Part shown: piece after piece, positions 10,384 through 22,700 of the stretch
How positions within the stretch are numbered: the first letter of the stretch is position 1
How the letters are laid out: every line of letters starts with the position of its first letter
Assembly: GCA_916048095.2 (NCBI GenBank)
Contig: OU696573.1
Span: 2,324,035 to 2,388,034, forward strand
Direction: 5' to 3'
Source of the DNA: Sacculina carcini
Lineage: Eukaryota > Arthropoda > Thecostraca > Sacculinidae
Length of the DNA stretch: 64,000 nucleotides
Made by a program: the position numbers and the translations under genes
Notes under the pieces: generated by a model
Told to the model about the DNA's origin: nothing
Seen by the model: only the letters and a program-made list of their open reading frames with translations
The model's database searches: none

Positions 10384-13300
10384 TCACATGACGCTGGCGA
10401 AACTCGCCACCTGCTGAGGGTCGCTGATTTCCGTACGCTCACTTGCAAACACAGCGTGACACCCAGCCGACGTCACCGACGCCTCATCACTTGCCGGTGA
10501 CTGAACGACCGGCAAGGCCACGATTGGGCCGGTTTCTGACGCGGCGTCGTGCGGTGTCGGCGTCATGGTCGAGTAGCCGGGATCGGAGGGCGAGGCGTCG
10601 CGCGAGTGTCTGTGATGTCGTCGCCGCCGTCGCTGATGACGCGGCGGCGCTGGCACGTGATACGGCGACGCCAGCAACGGTCGCACAGGTCCGCCGCCCG
10701 CCCCAATCACCGCCGCGGCCGCCAGCGCCGGCGCCGAGGGCTCGGGCAGCGGCTCAATGTGCGGCGGTCCACCACTGTCTTCATCAGCGGCTGCCGTCGC
10801 TGCTGTCAGCGGCACGACGCACGAGTGATGCCGGCGCCACGCAGCCACGCGCCGGCGGTAGCACGCCACGGCCATGACGACGGCCGCCGCGCACGCCAGC
10901 ACGACACTCACCGACGCGCCGGCCGACGTGGCGCCGGTGGCAGAGCCCGGCGCCAGATCGTGCAGCGTAGTGGCCGAGTGCTTGCCGGCGGAGTACACTC
11001 GTGAGTACGGCGACGGAGCTCGCAGCACGCCGCCCGAGCACAGCACACTGTCGGTGCAGAAAGGCCGCTGCAGCAGAGCGCGTGCGTTCTGCTGTCGTCG
11101 ACACCACACACAGCCGAGCACGCCGGCGCAGTGGGCTCGTGTTCGACGTCCGTGACATTGGATCGGCACACATGCACGCAACTGCGGCCTCAACAACGCC
11201 TCGGCCAACGCGGGCTTCTCGCCAACCCGATCACATGCCTGCGAAGATGGATTGGAAGAGAGGACTGCAGCGTTGCCCATCAACAGCCGTCGGTCTGGCG
11301 TCGGGCCGAATTGGTTCTGCACTGAACGTTCACACACAGCGGGAGTGGCCGTGTGGCGTGTCAAATTGACATCGGGCACGCTGTCCAATCGACACTGACA
11401 CGGACACTCGCACTGCCAGTCTGCCGCGAGAGATTGCCACGAGGCGCAGTTGATGCAAGCGCGGCCGCGTCGGTTGCAAGGACAGAAGGCCGGTCGGCGG
11501 CATGTGGCGTTGACAACAGCAAGCAGTAGGTTGGTGGAAGGAACGGCGGTGACGCGGTACTGCCTACATCGCTCGCCTAGTGATGATTGTTCGGACACAG
11601 CGCGCCCGCTAGCAGTCAAGTTGAACATGTATCGCCTCTGTACTGTCATATCTGAGTATCTGTACGACTCAAACATACATACATTACATTAAGACATTTA
11701 CTCACACACACAGAGAACTTTCTATATATTAAGACATACCTTAGATATTTGTATTAGGTTTATACATTACATTAAGACATTTATACATTATACACACTCA
11801 TTCACAGAAATTACATTACATTAAGACATACATTAGACATTTATATTTGTATATTACATTAATGCATTGATACATTATACATTCAGACACACAAACACGC
11901 GCGCGGAAGAATTGTATGCGCCAGAGTTCAGTATAAAACCTTCAACTTGAACAAACACTTGAAAACACTGCCTAATTCACCTTGTTTCTTGATATTGATA
12001 ACATCAACAGATATAGGAGTACGCTAGGAATCCAGGGATCCCACCCAATAATCCTAGCAATCCACCTAGCGTATTTTTCGCACCAGAAGGCACACGGAAA
12101 TGTAAGACGCAATATTAATGGAATATCAATGAAATTTTCATATATAGCACGCACTATGAAGCTCGTGAAACGAAGCAAAATAAGCGGAAAGTTCAGAATG
12201 GACCAAACGTGATCGCTTGCTACACCATGAAAACACGGAAACTATTCCAGTACATATAGAGATCCTACATGATATTAGTAGGCCAAAAAATACGCCATGT
12301 AAGCGCTTATACTAGACTCATCTTTCTACAATCACTCATGGATTAGTGTGACTGTCTTGTGTACGCACCTGTTGCATGAAATCTTGCGCACCAGACGTCT
12401 GTGTTGCAACAGCTGATTGGTTAGCAGAGGCTCTACGCTCGACAAATGCGCGCGCTGTGAGTGTGACGTCAGCGGGCCGAGGCGGGAGTGTGACATCATC
12501 AATGACGTCATCAGACGACTGTGGTAGACAATGTAGCCACTTTGGTCGAATAGAATGCACGTGAACGCGTCACACACACGCTCACCTACCACTGACCGTA
12601 CCAGCTGAACATACACACACATAAATATTTGCGAACAGATAGCAAAACAGTGCAACTGATTAAAGAAAGAATGAATGAGGCGACTAAAGAATCTAAAGAA
12701 TGAGGCGAATAATATTTTACACGAAACTATTGACGACATTCAGAAAATATCAATGGACTGAAAAAAAACAGATTTTGAAAACACGACAGGACAGTTCGAT
12801 CCTAGCTCATTTAGGTTAACATTAACCAACCACGACTACAAAATCCCAAAAACTGACGACAATCAAAACCGAGTATGTGTGTGTGCGTGTGTGTGTCTGT
12901 ATGTACCTGTTCAACGTATCCGTACGTCAGATCGGCGGCCATCACCGTATGAAAGTCGACATGAGGGGAGACAGACACAGAACGACTCACAGTCACCACA
13001 TAACCACCACCACCCTGGTCGACATATTCAGGACAGCACGAGCAAAACGTGTCAGTCATGAACGTGGATTTGTGTGGAAGGTTAAAAGGTTAAAGGCCTC
13101 AAGTGACAGCTGCTACACACGGGAAGAAGCCGAAGCTTATGAAAACACACAGGTGTGTCCCGTGCAGCTCGCTGCCACCGCAGAACCGACCCTCTCCACG
13201 CTATGACGCCACAAGGACGTAAGACGTATTAGAGAGGGTCACCTCCCCAGAATGTATGACACAACACATGACTGATATCTGGTACCATCATTTACTGCTG

Positions 13301-14552
13301 GGTGGACAGGGGCTGTTAGATTATATAATTCGCCCCAAAAAATTATCCTCCGCCGAGATTCGAGCCGCGGACGTCCCGCTTGTGAGACGGGTGTGCTACC
13401 ACTACACCACGGAATCCAACAAAATGTAAGCTCGGATGAATGACAAACATCACAGCCGTAGCAAGCTATTATGCCCCCCACAAAGGCAATTATTGGGACC
13501 TCCACGAGCAGCTGCTTGGTCTTCTGGGAACTTACGGTACTTTTATGTGCTACTTTGAGGTTCAGACACAATGTCTAAATTTATCCCATACTCTTTACAT
13601 GAGTGACGTCATAAGTGACGTTTAGTGACGTCCCTATGGCAATTTAGGCTTGCCTGGTGAAGTAAGGTTGGGTTGGGTTGGGTTACAGAGTTTGGGATTA
13701 TGCTTTTTGTATAGACCTCTGCTACTTTATGCCCCTAAACAATCGGCCCCCCGGCCGGGGGCTATGCGGAGGGGGGGCGGGTTGCTACGGTTCTGACAGC
13801 CATTATACATTAGCAATCAAAGTTGGATTCAAGCATTCGTTGTCGCTTGAATGACATTACACAAATAACTATGAAAATCATATTACGTATAACATTACAG
13901 AAAATACGAACACGCGCAGTCTGTACTACTATATTGCCGTGTCAATAATTATAGATATTTGTTAATCTGTTTGTTAATCAGACATAAAATCAAACATAAA
14001 ATCAAGCAAACGCTTATTGGTACGTTTGGAAAGTTGTACAAAGCACATAGTACATAGACGAAAATTACATAGTCCAAAGTGTGGTGATTTTTACGAGCTA
14101 ACTAAGAGTAAAAACAGCGAGCGACAGAAGACAGGGATTGAAGAGAGAGAGAGAGAGAAGGCACACACACACACACAGAGCAGAGGAGCACCTGGTCGAG
14201 AAAGAGCGGAGAGACAATGAGACGCGTGGGCATTCTGGTTGCGTCGAGGAACCAGCGGCGTTGTGCCGGCTCAAACTGGTCATCAATGGCAACGCCCGGG
14301 TACACGGCCATAACACCGCTGGCTGTCGCCGCGTAACTGATATACACACACAAACACAAACAGATACAGACATATACACACACAAATACACATGTACGTG
14401 AAAAAAATACACATACACACAAATACACATGTACGTGAACAAAATACACATACACACACAAACACACACAGCCACATTCACACACACACACACACACACA
14501 CAGCAACACACACACACACACACAGCCACATACACACATATACATACATATA

Positions 14553-14584
<32 letters not shown>

Positions 14585-17500
14585 TACAAATACACACACA
14601 AATACACAATCAGGAACACACACAAACACATACAAATACACACACACACACACACACACACAGATACACACAAATACACACACACACAGATACACACACA
14701 TATACAGACAGACACACATACACAGATACACACATACAGACAGACACATACATGCATAAAAACTGTTTAATGCTGGTTGAATACTGACATTTTTTCTTAT
14801 TTCAAAAACCATAAAATTATTGTGTATTTTAAGAGTTTAGTTTTTGTCATTCAATTACATATATTACATATTAAGATATTAAACATGGATGAATGAAAGA
14901 AGCAGTTGCCAAGAAAGGCATTGTTAAAAAAATATGAATTTTGAAATTGAAAATATGAAGTATGAATTATGCCAAATGAGAAATTGTTGTTGACAAAATA
15001 TACGCATTACGTCTTACACACAAGCATACACACAGTACTTTACAAAGCGCTAAAAGTCTAACACACGAAACTCTGAAAAATGCTCAAACATACACAAACA
15101 AACACACACACACACACACGAAAAATCTATAAACACTCCGCAACGACAAAGAAGTCAATAATGATTATACGCAAATCTGTCTGAAGTGTAGCTATACAAT
15201 CATATGCACTCATACGCTACATGTGTGCTTAAGTTTAATTGTTAATTATCCAAAAAGCAAAAATTATAATGATATATAACAACGATAAACGAAAAAAGTG
15301 AAAAAGTCTGCAGATATTGATCTCTTTTGCAGACTTGTGTATTACTGAATATTCTGGTCCAACTGGATATTTGTGTATACAAATATTTTAGTCTAACTTG
15401 TAGGTAACACTTGAACCGTATATTTCTTATTTAGTATAAACAACCCCAACGTCTTCTTGATAACGCCTTTCAAGCCAAAATGCTTCTTTCAGGCATATGT
15501 GATTAATATTTTTAATAGAAAAATAATTTCAAAGAAGAAGACACTTTTCAATAATAAAACACACCAGTACGCAAACAACATTGATGTATGTACGTATGTA
15601 TGTGTGTATGCATGTATTTATATGTATGTGTGTATGTGCGTGTGTTTTGTGTATGTATGCATGTATGTATATGTATGTGTGTTTGTCTGTGTATGTGTGC
15701 ATGCATGTATATGTATGTGCGTGTTTGTTTGTATGTATGTGTGTAAGTGTGCAAGTATGTATATGTATGTGTGTGTTTGTTTGTATGTATGTGTGCATGT
15801 ATGTATATGTATGTGTGTGTTTGTTTGTATGTATAGGTATGTGTGTGTTTGTATGTATGTGTGCATGTATGTATGTGTGCATGTATGTATGTGTGCATGT
15901 ATGTATATGTGTGTGTTTGTTTGTATGTATTTTTTGAGTGGTTTGTATGTATGTGTTCATGTATGTATATCTATGTGTGTGTTTGTCTATATGTATGTAT
16001 GTATGTATATGTATCTGTTTGTCTTGATTGTTTGTGTATGTGCGCATGCATGTATATGTATGTGTGTATGTATGTATATGTATCTGTTTGTGTTTGATTG
16101 TTTGTTTGTTTGTGTATGTGTGCATGCATGTATATGTATGTATTTGTATGTATGTATGTATGTCTGTCTGTATGTGTGTTTGTGTGCAGGTGTATGTCTG
16201 GCTCGACGCACGTGCGCACCACGTGCGGATTGTGCTGATGCGCGGCCAGCAGTCGCCGCCGCCACAGAGGCGCCACCAGGGCCAGTAGCGTGACATGCCG
16301 GCGCACGAACGGCTGCAGTCCTGGATTGGCCATGAGACGCGACGTGTCGGTAAGATAGGCCAGGTGAGCGGTGACGTCACGACAACGACCGAAACCGCCG
16401 CCGCCGCCGCCAGGGGGCGTTGTGAACGCAGACGCAGCCAGAAACAGTGCAGCATAGCCTGACACACACACACACACACACAGACAGACAGATATGAAAC
16501 ATAAGGTTTCATCACAAGATCTGTTGTTTCTTAGCGTTGACCAAACTATTGCCCGAATGAGGAGATATTTCGTCATATTAGCTACGGTAAATCTCGGTTA
16601 TTAAACCCATATTTTGAGCCAAAATCCTACTCCGTATTTTCCCCATGGTGGGCTGAATGGCTAGCACTATTTCAGGGTGAAAAAATACAGTCCGCTAAAG
16701 TTGTATCTATCCAAAAGAACGAGTTTCAGTATAGTATGACTTATATCAATGTTAATAAAGTACAAATATGTGCGATAGTTTGATATGAAAGAAAGAATTA
16801 TATAAAAGAACGGATTTTTCAACATATTGTATACAAGTATGTAGAAAAAACAGAGCATTTGAAAAAATAGATAAGTTTACATTTTGGCTGGGCTTATTGG
16901 CCCGTACTACTAAACACCTAGTATTTCAGGCCTGAACAGTGGCAGGGCTTAATGACTCACACACACACACACACGACAATTACAACCGCATCGACACGTG
17001 GCAAACAAATACGGCGTTTGCTCACTAATTGTGGCCAGCTGATGAAAGTGACGACACAAACGCGGCGCATGCGGCCGCTGCGACACGCGCGCCATCTGTC
17101 GGTGATAGACGAAACCTGACGGCGGCGGAACGGCCGGCGCCAACACGACAGCCTGCGGCCAATTGTCGCTAGCGTTGCTGTTAATGTGTTGTTGTTGTTG
17201 TTGTTGTTGTTGGACCACACAGATAGTGTAGGGCGTGTGTGGCAGCGTACGCCATGAGTAAACCGCAATGTGGCTGGTCTATTAAGCACATACACACGTG
17301 AACACACACACATACAAACACACACATATCAGTTGGAGAATGAAGAACTCATATAGAAAGTCAAAACTCATATAGTAAGAGCTCATATGGTATGTAGAGA
17401 TTACAGACGCCATACGAAATACAGACGCAAACACATGCAAATTGAATTCAATCAAACTTCAAAGTGATATAATAACGAATAAATAGAAACATTATGACAA

Positions 17501-19729
17501 ATAAAACAAAAACCAGGGAAAACATCGCCGAGAAAATATTAAACTCGAACGCCATCAAACGAACTTGGAATAACAAATGGTTTCAAAATAGAGCGGCAAA
17601 TTTGACTGTATTACCTGGACGGCATTGTTGGTGACATTGTGTTTCACAATTCTCACACCAGATGGCAGTGCGAGCAGGTCAGACAGCACGCGCTGTTGAA
17701 AACCAACGCCAATTTCCACCAGAGCAATGTGCAGCGGCCGTACAACACCACCACTGATATCACCGCTGACGTCACTGCTGACGTCATCGCCTTCCGGCTG
17801 GTACAGTGCCGGATGTACTACTACATGTCCTGCAGACACACACAAATACGAACACAAACACAAATACACACTCATATATTTATCTTGTGATGATAAATAT
17901 ATATATAATATTTATCTTGTGATGATAATTTATAAGGTTAATTCCTTTTGTTTACGATAAGTTTGACCTGGATTCCGGTAGAAAATCACAGCAATCTATT
18001 AATCAATGAACACAAAATATACATTAGTCATTAACGCCCGGTGAAAAAATTGAAAAATGACCACATTTTGTAGTTTATATTAACGCATATTTAATCCTCA
18101 GGCTATATTTATTACGAATATTCCCCCGACATCAACGCAATATATTCCACACAAAAAAACTGTTTACATCAATTGATATACAAGGGATGGAAATGTCAAA
18201 GATGTCCCCAGTAAGATTATGGTAGGTAATAAGTTAGCAGACAATACAAACACACACACACACACACACACACATAATGGTAGTTACCATGGCGACGATC
18301 AACAATGAATGCATAGGAGGCCTCGTGCACGGTGGCGCGCAGTAGCGGGAACATTGCCGCCAAATAAGAAAGCGATAATTCAACACCCACGACATACTGC
18401 CCGCCTAGCCAACAATGCGACAACACACTCACACTCCACGCTACACACACAAACACACACACACACGTTTTTCAATGTACTCATCGAAAATATCATTGTG
18501 TTCTTAGCGCACTTCCTATGAGCGTTTCTATCAATTGTTTTAAGCGAGACAAAACAAAAATGGAGGTGCTTACAAATATCTAGGCACGTGCATAAAAATA
18601 CATTATTGTACGAACGCGTTATGCTAAAGGTTAAAGGTCTCAAGTGACAGCTGCTACACGGGAAGAAGCCGAAGCTTATGAACACACACAGTTGTGTCCC
18701 GTTCAGCTCGCTGTCACCGCAGAACCGACCCTCTCCATGCTATGACGCCACAAGAACGGAAGACGTATTAGAGAGGGCCACCTCCCCAGAATGCATGACA
18801 CAACACATGACTGATATCTGGTACCATCATTTACTGCTGGGTGGACAGGGGCTGTTGGATTATAGAATTCACCCAATGAAATTCTCCTCCGCCGGGATTC
18901 GAACCACGAGCCTCCCGCTTGTGAGACAAGCGTGCTACCACTACACCACGAAGCCCAACACGGGGTAAACTGATAAACTATTGACCCTCTAGTTCCGTGC
19001 GCCACCAAAAGCCAACGCTACAAGAAGCAGCGCGCACACCACACACAAGGGCGTATATATAAATAATATATATATTTCGAACTTCATTTTCTGACAATAT
19101 TCTAGCATTTTGTAGCATCTAAAAAACTATGAAATATTTGCGTCGAATTGTGAATTTCATATAACTTTCATGAATTTTAACAAAATAAATTTGGACTGAA
19201 TAACTTCTATTGTAAATGTTATGCATGAAAAGCCAAAACGATATGGATTGCAGGCCAATTGTTCATTGTTTTTAGAAAATACGACGACGGCGGCGCCGGC
19301 GGCAGCGGCAGCTCACATTGAGCGCAGGGATCATAGCGTGGAGAACTGAACGAGCTGGAGTCAGCGCCAGAGCGGTTATCAGCAGTAGTATTGGAGGACG
19401 AAGTCAACACACCAGCCACGCTCAGCAATAAATGACGCGTAATATTCAGCTGAACAGCCGAACTCAGCTGATGGTGCACGGCTGAATTCCATACAGCTGA
19501 TTTAACACACACACACACACACACACACATTACATTATATTAAGACATCTATATCGCGCTTTTCACCCGAAGGTCTCAAAAGCGCTCACACACACATGCA
19601 CACACACTCAAGCACAAGAGTCATACACATACACACAATCACGCGCAGACACACACACACACTCACAAAACAGACTAACACATATACGCACAAACACAAA
19701 TAGACATTCCCGTTTACATACGCAGAAAT

Positions 19730-19761
<32 letters not shown>

Positions 19762-22700
19762 ACACACACACACACACATACACACATACATATTGAGGAG
19801 GAAAAAACCAAAAAAAAAACAAAACACACACACACACACACAAATGAATATATAGTCTTGAATCAGTTTACATTGAAGGAGAGAATAGAAAGAGAAGATA
19901 TATTAGTGGTTTCCAAATGCCTGATCGGCAGGGAAGACATGCAGAATGATAATTTAATCAAGACCACAGCTTCAAAATCGGACGGCACAATAGAAAACGT
20001 TTTACAAAACAAAATTTTAGAGATATAGAGAAATTCGGCTTTCCAAATAGCAGTATAAGACAGTGGACTATGAATTAACGCCACACACACAGACACACAC
20101 ACACACACACACACACACACTGACACACACACAAACACACATTACATTACATTACATTAATACATTTATATCGCGCTTTTCACCCGAGGGTCTCAAAAGC
20201 GCTCATACACATACACTCACACACACAACATAAGCACAAGAGTCATACACATACACAATCACGAACACACACACTCACCTACATACACACACCCATACAC
20301 ACACACAAAACAGACATATAACAGACATATAGACAAGTACATATGCGCACAATCACGAACATACACTCATGTTTACATACTCAAAAACACAAAAAAACAC
20401 AAACACACACACACACACACTGACCATCAGTAGCGTGCGGCACCACAGACACACTGATATTGTCTGAGCTGCGTGGTTCTCCGGCGGCCGATACCAGTAC
20501 CAACACGGTATCATTGGCGACACCGCAACACTCCCGTGTCAGTGTCTGTATAACCGGCATTATGTTCACATCGTCTGTACACACACAATAGAACAGGGGT
20601 TCTTAACCTGGGTTCAGTGAGGCAGTTTCAGGGGTTCAGGCGGTTTGGTTCATCCACTCGTAAGCTCCGCTTGGTCATCATTGGCTGCAGTTAATCACCC
20701 CACATCGCTTGGTCTTGATATTTGTGCTGCAAGCAACTGGGTAGTCCATTCAGTAGTAGCCTACTTGTGTGACTGTCTTGATCGTACGCGATTTGTGATT
20801 TACGATCAAGATAGAGCACATAGATAACAAAACTGTTAACAAAAACACATTTAATAACGTCTTGTTAAGCTACCTGACTCTGCACTATCCTTATTCCTTA
20901 AGAAACTTCGTGGAAAAAAGCTGAAATCTTATCAAGTCAGTTAAGCAGTCAATTTCACTTTCTTTCAAAACTGAAGCTCAGAAATGTGATCGATTTGAAA
21001 GCAAAAACACTGCGTAATATCCTTAAAATTCCTTATTCCTACTTTCACAAGTACAGAGTCTGGAGCAGTCACCATCAATTGGAGTCGCCATGCGCACGAT
21101 GCCAATCAAACTGGCAACATTATGAACCGACGCGTGTGCGTCGCATTTGTGCTCGACGGACGAGACAAACACATCCACACACGCCGCACCAACACAACGC
21201 CCGGACTGGCGCGCCGCGGACAATTTGCCAAGTCGCGTAATAGCCAGGCAAACGGCAATTTGCGACGGCAGCGTTAACAGAAGGTCGACGGCAACACTGC
21301 GCATCAGCGCCATCTGTTGAGCGGACGGAGAACCACTAGTGTCCAGAGCCAGCACCAGGTGGCGCTGGTGTTGTACACGAAACGACAAATAGTCCTGGAA
21401 ACAGTAACAGCACAAGAACGCGTGCAAGCTGATGAAGACCTCCGCCCAGATATACTAAGATAATACCGAATGATATGATTATTTGTTTGTAAATAGACTG
21501 AAATTTAAGAATACGAAATGGAAAACAGAAAATATCAGATGAATATCAGACAGAAACTGAATAAAACGCTAACTAAAAATATATAGAAAACAATGCTCAA
21601 ATTTATAATTAATTACATGCATCTAATAATTACTCATGTATTTATTGGTATTAATAAGAAAAACCGTGAACGATAAACACTAGAAAGATCGTTGGAACAA
21701 AATGTATTGTGCTGACAGCAGTTGATAGCATAGAGACGGCACATATTGATATTGGGCCGTGAAAGTACCTGAATACGCCGTCGAATATCGTTAGTGGTGG
21801 ACACGAATGCCGGATACTCGACAATGGAACTCGGACCGTCTCTATCGACAAAATACTGCCAGCGTAGCAGACCGCCTACACGTGTGTTGCTGTGAAACAC
21901 TGCCGATTAAATTACACACAAACACACACATAGTAGAGAAAGAACTACTTTCAAAGTGAACACATAATTTAGATCAGTGGTTCCCAAACTCTTTACAGTG
22001 TTCGTACCCGTTCTTACAAATCAGCAGTCAGTAATCGCACAATCTGGATTCTCTAAAAAATGTACAAAGTTAAACGCTTCATTAGGAAACTATATTTAGG
22101 TATAATGAGCGGATTTCACACTGAGAGCATTGAGTAAACCATTTTTTTGTCAGAAAAAAAGTATAATCATTACCAGGTACATATTTCTTGTCTACGTTGT
22201 GATTTTTATGCAGCAATTTACATTACCCCACGCCGCATTTTAGAGAGAGAACAAGTTAAAACATAATAATAGTAAACATATATAAAATATAAATGGATTA
22301 AAACAGAAATCGTATGAAATTGTAGATGAGAGTGGACATATGAAATGAGGTAGATTAGGTAAAAACAGGTAAAACAAGGTGGGTAAACAGGAAAAAACAA
22401 ACATTTTATTAATAATTATTGGGGGTTTCAGCCCTCCCTCTCTTGGCGCCGCCATTGGTAGAACGTGCTAGTTGAATGCGCCCACCTTCAGTGAGATTGC
22501 CGGCCAGACGAGCGAGGGTCGTTGACACGGTGTGACACGACCTGGTCGACTCAACTGCACACAAGTGCTCACCTGACCTCAACCTGCCCAGTCATTGAAA
22601 CATTTTTGAGCAATTAAAACATAAACAATCAGGACAACAAGAACATTGAAATCAGAAAGAGAAAAATTAAAAAGTTAAATTAATTTGAAAAATATAATTT

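Noticed and set aside
10443-11369. Plus-strand Arg/Ala-rich open frames of 90-150 codons
   Set aside because: Antisense shadows of the GC-rich last CACHD1 exon.
14098-16515. Overlapping open frames of 100-330 codons on both strands (HTHT, VCVC, YVCMYV)
   Set aside because: Microsatellite artefacts; the true coding parts are only the CACHD1 exons 14336-14192 and 16458-16212.
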